Assembly: GCA_035314825.1 (NCBI GenBank)
Contig: DATFYX010000087.1
Span: 1 to 40,485, forward strand
Source of the DNA: Candidatus Eremiobacteraceae bacterium
GTDB taxonomy: Bacteria > Vulcanimicrobiota > Vulcanimicrobiia > Eremiobacterales > Eremiobacteraceae
Direction of reading: 5' to 3'
Length of the DNA stretch: 40,485 nucleotides
Each line of letters starts with the position of its first letter. Within the stretch, counting starts at the first letter, position 1. This document shows, one piece after another, positions 9,607 to 17,457 of the stretch. The translations under genes and the position numbers were made by a program. A model generated the notes under the pieces. It was not told the origin of the DNA and searched no databases. It saw only the letters and a program-made list of their open reading frames with translations.

Positions 9607-9630
9607 GGTCGAATAAATTCGACCGCTACA
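9607..9630 (-). repeat. REP-like palindrome, copy 5
   Basis: GGTCGAATAAATTCGACC (9607-9624) is self-complementary. On the minus strand it is preceded by TGTAGC, giving GTAG plus hairpin. It touches the GTG start of the HDAC-family gene, so the hairpin would occupy the normal ribosome-binding position. Confidence 0.75.
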
Positions 9631-9649
9631 GCGCCGACTCCGGCGAACC

Positions 9650-9673
9650 GGTCGAATAAATTCGACCGCTACA
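9650..9673 (-). repeat. REP-like palindrome, copy 6
   Basis: Identical in core to copy 5 (GGTCGAATAAATTCGACC, 9650-9667) with the same GCTACA flank, 43 bp further along in the same orientation. It begins one base beyond the TAG stop of the TPR gene. Copies 5 and 6 form a tandem pair filling the TPR-HDAC gap. Confidence 0.75.
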
Positions 9674-9674
9674 G

Positions 9675-11147
9675 CTATTGGGAGAGCTGTTTGATGTAGG
9701 TGTGCGCCTTGGCGGCGATATCGCCCGTGGGCTGGATCGCCAGGACGTTCTTATACGCCGCGATCGCGTCCGGCTTGTCGCCGAGCATGCGGTTCGCGTC
9801 GCCGAGGAAGAACCAGACCTGCGCGTCCGGGTGCTTCGGGTCTTGGTGCGTGGCGATGGCGGCAAACGCGTCGCGCGCCGAACGGTAGTCCTTGAGCGTG
9901 TAGAGCACCACGGCCAAGTTGAACAGCGCGGTCGCCGAGTGCGTGATCTCGAACGTCTTCTGGAAATCATCGCGCGCCTGGATCCACTTGCCCATCGAGC
10001 CATACGCCTCGCCGGCGAAGAACAGCGCGTCGGGATTGTTCGGATCCTTGGCGAGGATCTTGTCGAACTGGTCGAGCGCCTTTTGCGGGTTCTTGAGATT
10101 CGAGAGCTGCAGGCGGCCGTATTCGAACAGGATGCGCGGATCATCGGGCGCGATCGCCAGCGCCTGTTCGTACTCCGCAGCGGACTGCGCGTAATGCTTC
10201 TGGGTCTGGTCGTACTCGGCTTGCAGGACGTACGGCTCGGTCGCCTTGGGGTGATCTTTCTCAGCCGTCGCGAACGATGCGCGCGCCTGGTCGAGCATGT
10301 TCTTCGAGAGATACATCTCGGCCAGATCGTCTTCGGGCTCGACCGCGGTCGGGTTCAGCTTGATGAGCTGCGTCAGGATCGCTGCCGCGCCGGCGATGTC
10401 GTTCTTCAGCCCCAAGGCCTCGGCTTTGGAATGCAACGCGTCGACGTTCTTCGGGTCGGTCTGGAGCACGATATCGAACTGCGCGATGGCAAGATCTGGA
10501 TCGGGTTTCTTGTCGGCCAGATAGGATCGCCCGAGCACGAGGTGCTCGTGCGGATCTTTGGGGTCGATCGCCATGGCCTTCATGACGTTGACGCGGCCGG
10601 CGTCGTAGTCGCCCTTGTCGAGCTGCACCGTACCGAGCGCGAGATAGCCGAACGCCTCATTCGGATGCAAGGCCACGGCGCGGTTGGCGACCCTCATCGC
10701 GTCATCGATCCGGCCGACCGAGAGATACGCGTCCGTGAGACTGGAGAGAACGGCCTCGTTGCCGGGATCGGCGAGCTCCGCCTTCTCGAACGCGGTCACG
10801 GCGTCGGCCATGTCGTTGAGCTGGCGGTTCGCCACACCGATGAAGAACCAGAGCTGCGCGTCGTTGGCTCCTAAGCGCGCTGCGTCCTCAAGCTGATCGC
10901 GGCCGTCCCTCGGCTGGCCTTGGTCGATGAGCAGCACGCCCAGCTCCTCGTGGGCGTCTTTGTCGTTCGGATTGTCCTTGATCGTCTGCTGCAGCGTCTT
11001 GATGCGATCGAGCGGGTTTTCGGTCGGCGACGCCGAGGGCACCGGGCTCGAAGCCGCCGGCTTGCCCTTGGCCAGCGCGCTCGGCGCTTGCGAAAAGGCG
11101 GCGATGCTGCACGCGAGCAGGCACAGGATGATGAAGATACGGCGCAA
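9675..11147 (-). CDS. Secreted tetratricopeptide-repeat protein
   Basis: A 490-aa exported scaffold protein. A signal peptide (MRRIFIILCLLACSIAAFSQA) is followed by a Ser/Pro/Ala-rich linker (about 28-45) and then a run of 34-residue TPR units from about residue 60 to the end. Typical units hold LGVLLIDQGQ, AVTAFEKAELADPGN, ALGTVQLDKGDY and AVVLYTLKDYRSARDAF. TPR proteins mediate protein-protein contacts; the partner is unknown. The start is TTG 11147, supported by AGGAG 5 nt upstream. It follows etfA by 22 nt, so it is probably co-transcribed with etfBA. Confidence 0.88.
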   Translation of the reverse strand: MRRIFIILCLLACSIAAFSQAPSALAKGKPAASSPVPSASPTENPLDRIKTLQQTIKDNPNDKDAHEELGVLLIDQGQPRDGRDQLEDAARLGANDAQLWFFIGVANRQLNDMADAVTAFEKAELADPGNEAVLSSLTDAYLSVGRIDDAMRVANRAVALHPNEAFGYLALGTVQLDKGDYDAGRVNVMKAMAIDPKDPHEHLVLGRSYLADKKPDPDLAIAQFDIVLQTDPKNVDALHSKAEALGLKNDIAGAAAILTQLIKLNPTAVEPEDDLAEMYLSKNMLDQARASFATAEKDHPKATEPYVLQAEYDQTQKHYAQSAAEYEQALAIAPDDPRILFEYGRLQLSNLKNPQKALDQFDKILAKDPNNPDALFFAGEAYGSMGKWIQARDDFQKTFEITHSATALFNLAVVLYTLKDYRSARDAFAAIATHQDPKHPDAQVWFFLGDANRMLGDKPDAIAAYKNVLAIQPTGDIAAKAHTYIKQLSQ

Positions 11148-11169
11148 TGCGACTCCTATGGTATCAACG

Positions 11170-12150
11170 CTAGGCGTTGGCGCGGCGTTCCTTGACCAGC
11201 TTGGTCAGTTCAGGAACGATCTGGAACAGATCGCCGACCACCCCGAGGTCGGAAAATTCGAAGATCGGCGCGTTGGGGTCTTTGTTGATCGCGACGATGG
11301 TGCCCGCCGACCGCATGCCGACCTTGTGCTGGATCGCGCCCGAGATCCCCACCGCGATGTAGAGCTGAGGCGAGACGGTCTTGCCGGTCTGGCCGACCTG
11401 GTGCGAATGCGCGATCCACCCCGCGTCCACGGCCGCGCGCGACGCGCCGACCGCTCCGCCCAGCGCATCCGCAAGCGCTTCGATGATGTCGAAGTGTTCG
11501 GGACCGCCCAGTCCTCGGCCCCCTGAGACGACGATGCTCGCCTCTTCGACGCCGAGCTTGCCAGCCTCTTGCGAGACCTTCTCCTCGACTTTCGCCGCGT
11601 ACGTCTTCCCAGCCGGGCTGGCAAACTGTTTGACCTCACCCTTGCCGGCTTCTTGCCGCGCGATGAAGCTGTTCGCACGGCAGGTGATGACGCCATACTC
11701 CGAGTTCTTGAAGCCGATCGTCGCGATGACCGACCCGCCGAACTTCGGCGACTGGACGCTCACCGCGCCGGCCTTCACCGCGATGTCGGTCGCGTCGGTG
11801 ATGACCCCGGCGGACAGTCGCACGCCGATGCGCGCGGCGATGTCTTTGCCGAGATTGGTCAGCGGGAACAGCGCCAGCGTGGGGCCGAGCTCGCGCAGCA
11901 GCGCCTCGACCGCGTCCACGGCCGGATCGCTGAGGAAGCTGTCGAGCTGATTATCCTCGCCGACGTAGATCGCGTCGATGGGCGTGGATTTGAGCAGTTC
12001 CGCGGCCTTGCCGGCGCCCGCACCGAGGACGACGGCCGCCGACGGCACGCCGAGCTCTTTGGCGACGTCGGCGCCGCGCGTGCACATCTCAAGGCCGATG
12101 CGCCGGATGGCGCCATCTTCATGTTCGACGAATACGAGCACGGCTTTCAT
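11170..12150 (-). CDS. etfA: Electron transfer flavoprotein alpha subunit
   Basis: The FAD-binding subunit of ETF, which takes electrons from acyl-CoA and related dehydrogenases and passes them to a membrane quinone oxidoreductase or a bifurcating partner. The 326-aa protein has an N-terminal adenine-nucleotide-like domain and the C-terminal signature [17 protein letters not shown] near residue 265, followed by [23 protein letters not shown] 12150 lies 6 nt after the etfB stop, so etfB and etfA form one operon continuing into the TPR gene. No dehydrogenase partner is in the window. Confidence 0.95.
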   Translation of the reverse strand: MKAVLVFVEHEDGAIRRIGLEMCTRGADVAKELGVPSAAVVLGAGAGKAAELLKSTPIDAIYVGEDNQLDSFLSDPAVDAVEALLRELGPTLALFPLTNLGKDIAARIGVRLSAGVITDATDIAVKAGAVSVQSPKFGGSVIATIGFKNSEYGVITCRANSFIARQEAGKGEVKQFASPAGKTYAAKVEEKVSQEAGKLGVEEASIVVSGGRGLGGPEHFDIIEALADALGGAVGASRAAVDAGWIAHSHQVGQTGKTVSPQLYIAVGISGAIQHKVGMRSAGTIVAINKDPNAPIFEFSDLGVVGDLFQIVPELTKLVKERRANA

Positions 12151-12156
12151 CGGCGT

Positions 12157-12948
12157 TCAGATGACTTTCTTCGCGATGAGGAAATCGAGGATCTGCTTGG
12201 CGCCCTCTTTTGGATCCGAGGCGGTGATGACGGCGCCCTTTTGGCGCGCTCCGACGGGCGCGAACGCTTCGACCGCCGTCTTCGAGCCGGCGTCGCCGAG
12301 CTTGCTCGTTTCGGCGCCGATGTCGGCAAGGGTCGGGGTCTTGAGCTCCTTTTTCTTGGCGCCCATGATGCCTTTGAGGGTCGGGTAGCGCGGCTCGTTG
12401 ATCGATTTGGTCACCGAAACGAGCGCGGGCAGCGGCGCGCGCACGCGCAAGTAGCCGCTCTCGGTCTCGCGCTGGGCTTCGACCGAGCCGCCGGCGATGG
12501 TCAGTTTCTTCACGTAGGTGAGACACGGAACGCCGAGGTGCTCGGCCACGGCGGCGGGCACGACGCTGCAGATCGCGTCGGTGCTCTGCGTGCCCGATAG
12601 CACGAGGTCGAAGCCGATGTTCTTGATCGCGAGCGCGAGGGCGTAGGAGGTGGCCATGGTGTCGCTGCCGCCGATGACATCGTCGGAGAGCAGCACCGCG
12701 TTGTCGGCGCCCATGCCGAGCGCTTTGCGCACGACGTCGGCACCGCTGGGCGGCGCCATGGTGAGGATGGTGACGGTGGTGTCGCCGCCTTGCGCTTCCT
12801 TTATCCTCAAGGCTTCTTCGATCGCGTATTCGTCGAACGGGTTGAGCACGTTCTCGATGGAACTGCGGTTCAACCGTTTGGTGGTAGGATCGAACGTCTT
12901 CTCGGCGTTCGTATCGGGCACTTGTTTGACGGTGACGACGATCTTCAA
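12157..12948 (-). CDS. etfB: Electron transfer flavoprotein beta subunit
   Basis: Partner of EtfA in the ETF heterodimer. The 263-aa sequence starts MKIVVTVKQVPDTNAEK and has LNPFDEYAIEEALRIKE near residue 36, GADNAVLLSD near 80, DLVLSGTQSTDAI near 113 (GxQ/STD motif) and the family signature VTKSINEPRYPTLKGIMGAKKK near 178. The start is TTG 12948, chosen because the family begins with this MKI stretch; only a weak GGAG is seen 15 nt upstream. It is the first gene of the etfB-etfA-TPR run, divergent from the repeat protein at 13062. Confidence 0.95.
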   Translation of the reverse strand: MKIVVTVKQVPDTNAEKTFDPTTKRLNRSSIENVLNPFDEYAIEEALRIKEAQGGDTTVTILTMAPPSGADVVRKALGMGADNAVLLSDDVIGGSDTMATSYALALAIKNIGFDLVLSGTQSTDAICSVVPAAVAEHLGVPCLTYVKKLTIAGGSVEAQRETESGYLRVRAPLPALVSVTKSINEPRYPTLKGIMGAKKKELKTPTLADIGAETSKLGDAGSKTAVEAFAPVGARQKGAVITASDPKEGAKQILDFLIAKKVI

Positions 12949-13061
12949 AGTCGAGGCGGCTCCAGAACGAAGGCGACCTCGCGGCCGCCCGATGGGGAAT
13001 CTCTCTGTTTTCTCGGTCCGGCTGTCCCGAACCCTGCCGGCGGACGGTGTCCGACGGCGTC

Positions 13062-13706
13062 ATGAAGAACGCGCGCTGCATGATCACGCATACGTTTCCC
13101 AAGCCCGCCCCCAGCGTCGTCGGGCTCGCCTGGGACGGATCGTCGCTGTGGGCCGGCGACTGGGAGTCGCGCACGCTCATGCGATTGGGCGCCGATGCGG
13201 TCGCCGTCGAGACGTTTCCCGCGCCCGGCCGCATGGTCGGCTTGCTGTATCTCGATGGCTCGATCACCGCAGTGGTGAGCGATCCGGACACCGATGACCG
13301 GACGATCCGTACCTTCTCGATCGCACGGCGGAGCTGGGACGAGCGCGTGCTGCGCTGTCCGGGCGATACCGGATCTCAGCTCGCATGGGACGGGCAGCAT
13401 CTGTGGCTTGGCCAGCGCTACGAGCATCGCGTCATGCAGCTGTCCGCGGACGGCCAGGCCGACCGGATCATCGAGCTGCCGTGCGAAGTGGTGGGCCTGC
13501 ACTGGATGGGCCCGACCTTGTGGCTGAATCTGCGCATGCGAAAAGGCATGTCCGACATCGGACGGCTTGACGCCGGCGCCGACGACCCGGAGCTGGTCGA
13601 GCAGTACGATAAGGGCTATGTCTCGCTCGCATACGACGGCGGCGGCTTTTGGATGAGCGACCTGCGCGGCACGACCATCGCGCGGGCGGTGCCGCCTGGG
13701 ATCTAA
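13062..13706 (+). CDS. Hypothetical beta-propeller-like repeat protein
   Basis: A 214-aa protein, cytosolic by appearance (no signal peptide). It is built of short repeats of the form LAWDGSSLWAGDWESRTLMRL, each with a WDG-LW core (VGLAWDGSSLW, QLAWDGQHLWLG, VGLHWMGPTLWL, LAYDGGGFWMSD). This pattern is seen in SMP-30/Vgb-type beta propellers, but only about four to five blades fit this length. No catalytic residues are recognisable. Possible starts are GTG 13047, ATG 13062 and ATG 13080; none has a good ribosome site. It overlaps the convergent hydrolase gene by 4 bp at the stop codons. Confidence 0.6.
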   Translation: MKNARCMITHTFPKPAPSVVGLAWDGSSLWAGDWESRTLMRLGADAVAVETFPAPGRMVGLLYLDGSITAVVSDPDTDDRTIRTFSIARRSWDERVLRCPGDTGSQLAWDGQHLWLGQRYEHRVMQLSADGQADRIIELPCEVVGLHWMGPTLWLNLRMRKGMSDIGRLDAGADDPELVEQYDKGYVSLAYDGGGFWMSDLRGTTIARAVPPGI

Positions 13707-14653
13707 CGCTGCAGGCCGCTCAGGAAATTCTTGATGGCCGCGTTGAGCGCGTCCGGCTGATCCAGCATCACGAAGTCCTTCGAGTTGGCGATCGTCTGCA
13801 CGGTGACGGTCTTTGCGCCGTCGTACTGCGAGGCGTAATAGTTACGTATCGTCGCCGTGAGCTGGTCGGGCGTGAGCGCGCGGAGCTGCTCGTTCATGTA
13901 TGGCGCTTGGCTTGAGACCGGCGCGATGACCATCACCGGCACGGTGATCCTGGCAAGCCCCGGACGCAGGTCCTCGAGCGACATCTCGCTGGTCGCACCG
14001 GCGAGCGTGGCGCGGTCGCTGCGCAGCGAGTGCTGGGCGATATTGTCTGCCTGGGCGGGGTCGTTGACCATCGATGCTGCGGTCGAACGCGTCTGATCGT
14101 CGTACAACCAATCGGGCGCTGATTGTATGCCTTCGGCGAGGTCCGCGATGCCCTGCGCGCGCTGTTGCGCGGTCTGCCCGGCCGCGAGCGGCGGGAAGTA
14201 GGGCGTCTCGTCCACGATGACCGCGCCCCCGAAGACATCGGAGTGCTCTTCGACCAGCCGCAGCGCGAGATGACCGCCTATGCTGTGGCCGACGAGCACC
14301 GGCGCTTTGAGATTCTCCTTGCGCACGAGCTGCACGATCGCGTTGTCCGCTTGCGGGATGTAGGGACCTGCCGCCGGCTGCGTGCCGTCAAATCCGTCGA
14401 GGGTGGCGGCGTACACGGTGTGATCGACGGCGAACGCCGAGATCGTGCTCTGCCACTCCCACGCGCCCATGGATAGACCCGGTATGAGAATCAGCGCGGG
14501 ACCTGGATCGGCGGCTGGCCCGTATTTGTCGAAGCGCATGTTGCCTATGGCGAAGCTGCTGCTCGGTGAGGCGGTCGCCGGCTGCGCGGGCGCGCGATCC
14601 GCGGCTACGAGCAGCAACAACGCGCCGCAGAGCGCCGAAATGAACGGCTTCAC
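13703..14653 (-). CDS. Secreted alpha/beta-fold hydrolase
   Basis: A 316-aa exported hydrolase. A signal peptide (MKPFISALCGALLLLVAADRAPAQ) precedes an alpha/beta-hydrolase domain with LILIPGLSMGAWEW (oxyanion-hole strand, about 54-67) and VGHSIGGH (nucleophile elbow GxSxG, Ser near residue 122). The catalytic His is not obvious; the family's final segment reads SKDFVMLDQPDALNAAIKNFL, where the motif is usually an His before F-M-x-D. The GTG start overlaps the lgt-like stop by 4 bp (GTGA), so it is the last gene of the radical SAM/Lgt cluster. Substrate unknown; an esterase or lipase fits the lipid context. Confidence 0.82.
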   Translation of the reverse strand: MKPFISALCGALLLLVAADRAPAQPATASPSSSFAIGNMRFDKYGPAADPGPALILIPGLSMGAWEWQSTISAFAVDHTVYAATLDGFDGTQPAAGPYIPQADNAIVQLVRKENLKAPVLVGHSIGGHLALRLVEEHSDVFGGAVIVDETPYFPPLAAGQTAQQRAQGIADLAEGIQSAPDWLYDDQTRSTAASMVNDPAQADNIAQHSLRSDRATLAGATSEMSLEDLRPGLARITVPVMVIAPVSSQAPYMNEQLRALTPDQLTATIRNYYASQYDGAKTVTVQTIANSKDFVMLDQPDALNAAIKNFLSGLQR

Positions 14654-15336
14654 GTGGTTGCCGGTGTGAGCGCAGGTCTCGATGGCGCCATCTCTTTGCT
14701 GACGAGTTCTATCATCTTATACCCGAAAAACGCCAGACCGGCGATGCAGGCGAGTTGCGCGAGCGTGAGCCCCGCGAGCATGACCGGTCCCTCGCGGAAG
14801 AACTCGATGCCGAAACGGGTGGTGCACAGCAGCATCCCCTGCAGATAGAACAACGCATTCTCGGGGAGCGGTTTCTCGTGCAGCTGCCAGAGCACGATGA
14901 AGACGCCGGTCGCGGCGAGCGCAAGGTACGCTTGCGTGGGGTGGCGATATGCCCCGTGCTCATAGACCGCCCACGGCAGATGCGACGCGATCTTGCCGTA
15001 ACAGCATTGGCCGAAGAAGCAGCCCCAGCGGCCGATCGCTTCGCCGGCGGCCAGCGCCATCGCGAAGAGATCGCCGGTGGGGCGCACGATGCCGAGATAG
15101 CGCTTCAGGAGCACGACGGCCAGGTAGCCGCAAACGACGCCGCCGAGCAGCGTCTTGCCGGGCGATCCTGTGACGATGAGCTGCGTGAGATTGGCGCCCG
15201 CCAAGCCGCCGACCAAGCCCGCGCTCATGAGCATCCAGATGCCGGAGGTGGCGATGCCGCGGCGGCGCGCCATGTAGCCGAACGCCGCCAGGCCGGCCAG
15301 GTAGCCGAGCGCGTAGCAGGTCGCTGACAAGATCAT
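14650..15336 (-). CDS. Divergent Lgt-like (prolipoprotein diacylglyceryl transferase family) membrane protein
   Basis: A 228-aa polytopic membrane protein with about seven helices. It has the Lgt-family core: GKTLLGGVVCGYLAV near 60, GEAIGRWGCFFGQCCYGK near 98-115 and HPTQAY near 131. The GRxGCF..CCYG form differs from the classical Lgt GRxGNF signature, marking a diverged subfamily. True Lgt moves diacylglycerol from phosphatidylglycerol to lipoprotein cysteine; this paralogue may act on another lipid or protein substrate. ATG 15336 has AAGGAG 8 nt upstream. It sits in a cluster with a radical SAM lipid-enzyme-like protein. Confidence 0.8.
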   Translation of the reverse strand: MILSATCYALGYLAGLAAFGYMARRRGIATSGIWMLMSAGLVGGLAGANLTQLIVTGSPGKTLLGGVVCGYLAVVLLKRYLGIVRPTGDLFAMALAAGEAIGRWGCFFGQCCYGKIASHLPWAVYEHGAYRHPTQAYLALAATGVFIVLWQLHEKPLPENALFYLQGMLLCTTRFGIEFFREGPVMLAGLTLAQLACIAGLAFFGYKMIELVSKEMAPSRPALTPATT

Positions 15337-15351
15337 CGCGCCGCTCCTTCC

Positions 15352-15600
15352 TTAGTGATAGTTATGCCATAGCCCGCTGCAGATCGCCAGGGCGCCAAGC
15401 GCCACGACGAGAGGCAGGACGACCGCGCAGCCGACGAGCCCCAGCATGATCCCCAGCCACGTGCGGTTTTTCTTGGCGATATGACCCTGTCTCTCCGGCG
15501 AGACGTTCAGCGCGCCGCAATGCTGGCACACGGGAGCGTTCGGCGGCACGCTGTGACCGCAATTGGGGCAGGGCGACCCGCTTGGCGTGACGTCAGGCAC
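15352..15600 (-). CDS. Small zinc-ribbon membrane protein
   Basis: An 82-aa protein with an N-terminal zinc ribbon (CPNCGHSVPPNAPVCQHCG, two CxxC pairs at about 11-29), a basic linker (KKNRTW) and one hydrophobic helix (about 49-75) that anchors it in the membrane. The start is GTG 15600, overlapping the upstream small membrane gene by 8 bp. Function unknown. Co-location with the Lgt-like and radical SAM genes suggests an accessory or assembly factor. Confidence 0.72.
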   Translation of the reverse strand: MPDVTPSGSPCPNCGHSVPPNAPVCQHCGALNVSPERQGHIAKKNRTWLGIMLGLVGCAVVLPLVVALGALAICSGLWHNYH

Positions 15601-15865
15601 GGAAGAACAACCAGTACACTTGGAAGGCTGCGATGCCAGCCATCGCGATGACGATCCAGGGCGGCTTCACGAAGCAGCGCCATTCGCGCACGCCCGACGC
15701 CCCGGCGTACAGATAGAGGATCGTCGCGATGCCCGCGGTCGCCAGCAGCGTGTATCTGCCGAACAGCAGCGCTAAGAACGCCGCTTTGCAGAACGTGAAA
15801 GCCCAGCCCTCGACCATCTCGCCGCGTCGGACGCGTGGATCGAGTTCGGGCGCGTCAAGAGCCAT
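15593..15865 (-). CDS. Small two-helix membrane protein
   Basis: A 90-aa protein with two likely transmembrane helices (about 26-52 and 68-88) and an acidic N-terminus (MALDAPELDPRVRRGEMVEGW). ATG 15865 overlaps the radical SAM gene by 11 bp and is preceded by GAGGT about 11 nt upstream. No family is recognised. Tight overlap on both sides makes it a real gene and ties it to the radical SAM/Lgt cluster. Confidence 0.7.
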   Translation of the reverse strand: MALDAPELDPRVRRGEMVEGWAFTFCKAAFLALLFGRYTLLATAGIATILYLYAGASGVREWRCFVKPPWIVIAMAGIAAFQVYWLFFRA

Positions 15866-17381
15866 GATAGTGCGCTACCTCCGCGCGCGTCGTCGCTCCT
15901 TCGAGCGCTTTCGCGCGGACCTTGGGAAAAAGGCGGGCGGCGCAGAACGGCATGCGCACCGGATCGTTGCCCGCGCTGCCGACGTGGACGCAGCATTGCT
16001 CCAGCCGTTCGGCGATGAGCGTATCCGCGTCCATGAAGTGCTTGATGGTCACTCGTTTGACGCGCGTGCCGACGAAATCATGCGACGACTCTTTGCGGAA
16101 CGCCGCGGCGATGAGGCCGGCGACGCCGCCGAAATCGCACGCCGAGCACAGCGTTGACAGGTGCACGACCAGCTCGGGGCGCGACAGCGTCATGGATTCG
16201 GACATGATGCCGGCGAGGGCGTCGCGCACGACCGCCAACGTGTCCGCAAACGCGATCGTATTGCCGACCAAGCCGAGGTTCTGGCGCAGCACGTCGTGGC
16301 CGACCAGCCGTGCGAGGCTCTGATAGGCTTCGTCTTTGCCCTTGAGCAGGTAGCCGATCGAGCAGCAGTCCGGATGGCTGCACGGCAGCGCGATGAGATC
16401 GTCGGCACGCACGCGCGCGCACTGCTCGTCGATACGCCGCAAGACGCCGGTGGCGGTCACCCGGTCCATGCTGTCGAAGCGCGGCGCCCGGCCCGAACCG
16501 AACACCGGCTGGAACATCACACCGCCGACGAACGGCGTGTCGAGCACGGTGTCCATGACCTCGCCGATCAGATCCTGGTTCTGCCGGGTCACCACCATGA
16601 CCAGCGTGGTGAAGACTTTTGCGGCGGAGAGGCGTTCGAGGGTGCGCCGTTTGATCTCGCGCAGATCCTGGCCGCGCAGATACAGCTGCGTGTCGGCGCG
16701 CTGGCCGTCGTACTGGAGGTAGATCTCGATCCGTCCGCGATGCTGCGCGAGAAACGACGTCAGCTCGCCGTCAGCAGCCAGGCGGATGCCGTTGGTGTTG
16801 AGCAGCACCCGGGTGACCGGCAGCGCAGCGATAGCGCGCAGGATCTCGATGATCTGCGGATGCACCGTCGGCTCGCCGCCGCTGATCATCACGACGTCAA
16901 GCCGCCCGCCTTCGCGATCGATAGCCGTCCGCACCGCGCGCATGATGCTCTCGAGAGGCATGTACTGCGTCTGTTCGGGTCCAGAGCCCGCGTAACACGC
17001 CGGGCATGAGAGATTGCACTGCGACGTGACGTCGAGCAAGAAGATGCAGGTGTGCTGCAGATGCGCGGGTCCGAGGCCGTGCTCGTAGCCGGTCGGCACC
17101 GGGAAGATCTCGCGCGTGTCGGGGTTGATGATCTTGGTGGGGACGCGCCACTGCTGCAGATACTGCCACAGCTCGAAGTCTTCTTCGTACAGCGACCAGA
17201 CCTCGCCGTGACCGCGCCGGCAGTAACGGCGCAGGTAGACCTTGCCGTCGCGCGCGACCAGGTGGCCGTCTGCGATGTCGGCGGGCCATTGCGGGTCGAA
17301 CGCCGGATCGTCGGCGAAACAGCGCGGACAGACCGCGCGCACGCTCTTGAGAACGGTGTGGTCGTTAACCGCCAGCGCCAT
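15855..17381 (-). CDS. Radical SAM protein resembling tetraether/membrane-spanning lipid synthases (Tes/MJ0619-like)
   Basis: A 508-aa radical SAM enzyme. An N-terminal cysteine domain (Cys at about 18, 21 and 54, with CRRGHG) precedes the core. CNLSCPACYA (Cys 122, 126, 129) is the CxxxCxxC 4Fe-4S motif, and ISGGEPTVHP is the GGE motif. Further cysteines near the C-terminus (PCSHPDCCSIG, LCSACDFGG, EQCCVH, PFCAARLF) suggest auxiliary clusters. This layout is that of the archaeal Tes/MJ0619 group, which joins lipid tails into membrane-spanning ones; other radical SAM enzymes cannot be excluded. Starts are ATG 17381 or TTG 17387. It heads a cluster ending in a divergent Lgt and a hydrolase, which supports a lipid role. 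Confidence 0.75.
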   Translation of the reverse strand: MALAVNDHTVLKSVRAVCPRCFADDPAFDPQWPADIADGHLVARDGKVYLRRYCRRGHGEVWSLYEEDFELWQYLQQWRVPTKIINPDTREIFPVPTGYEHGLGPAHLQHTCIFLLDVTSQCNLSCPACYAGSGPEQTQYMPLESIMRAVRTAIDREGGRLDVVMISGGEPTVHPQIIEILRAIAALPVTRVLLNTNGIRLAADGELTSFLAQHRGRIEIYLQYDGQRADTQLYLRGQDLREIKRRTLERLSAAKVFTTLVMVVTRQNQDLIGEVMDTVLDTPFVGGVMFQPVFGSGRAPRFDSMDRVTATGVLRRIDEQCARVRADDLIALPCSHPDCCSIGYLLKGKDEAYQSLARLVGHDVLRQNLGLVGNTIAFADTLAVVRDALAGIMSESMTLSRPELVVHLSTLCSACDFGGVAGLIAAAFRKESSHDFVGTRVKRVTIKHFMDADTLIAERLEQCCVHVGSAGNDPVRMPFCAARLFPKVRAKALEGATTRAEVAHYHGS

Positions 17382-17403
17382 GGACAACGGTTAGCGGCTG
17401 CGC

Positions 17404-17433
17404 GCGTCGTAGCCTGTCGAACAGGGTCGACGC
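17404..17433 (+). repeat. REP-like hairpin, copy 9, opposite orientation
   Basis: In the divergent gap between the radical SAM and FAD oxidase genes, GTAG (17409-17412) is followed directly by CCTGT-CGA-ACAGG, a 5-bp hairpin. Outer arms GCGTCG/CGACGC enclose the whole. This has the GTAG-plus-hairpin form of the other copies but on the plus strand and with an unrelated stem, so its family membership is less certain. Confidence 0.45.
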
Positions 17434-17457
17434 GGCACGCCTTGAATGCAGGCCGCG

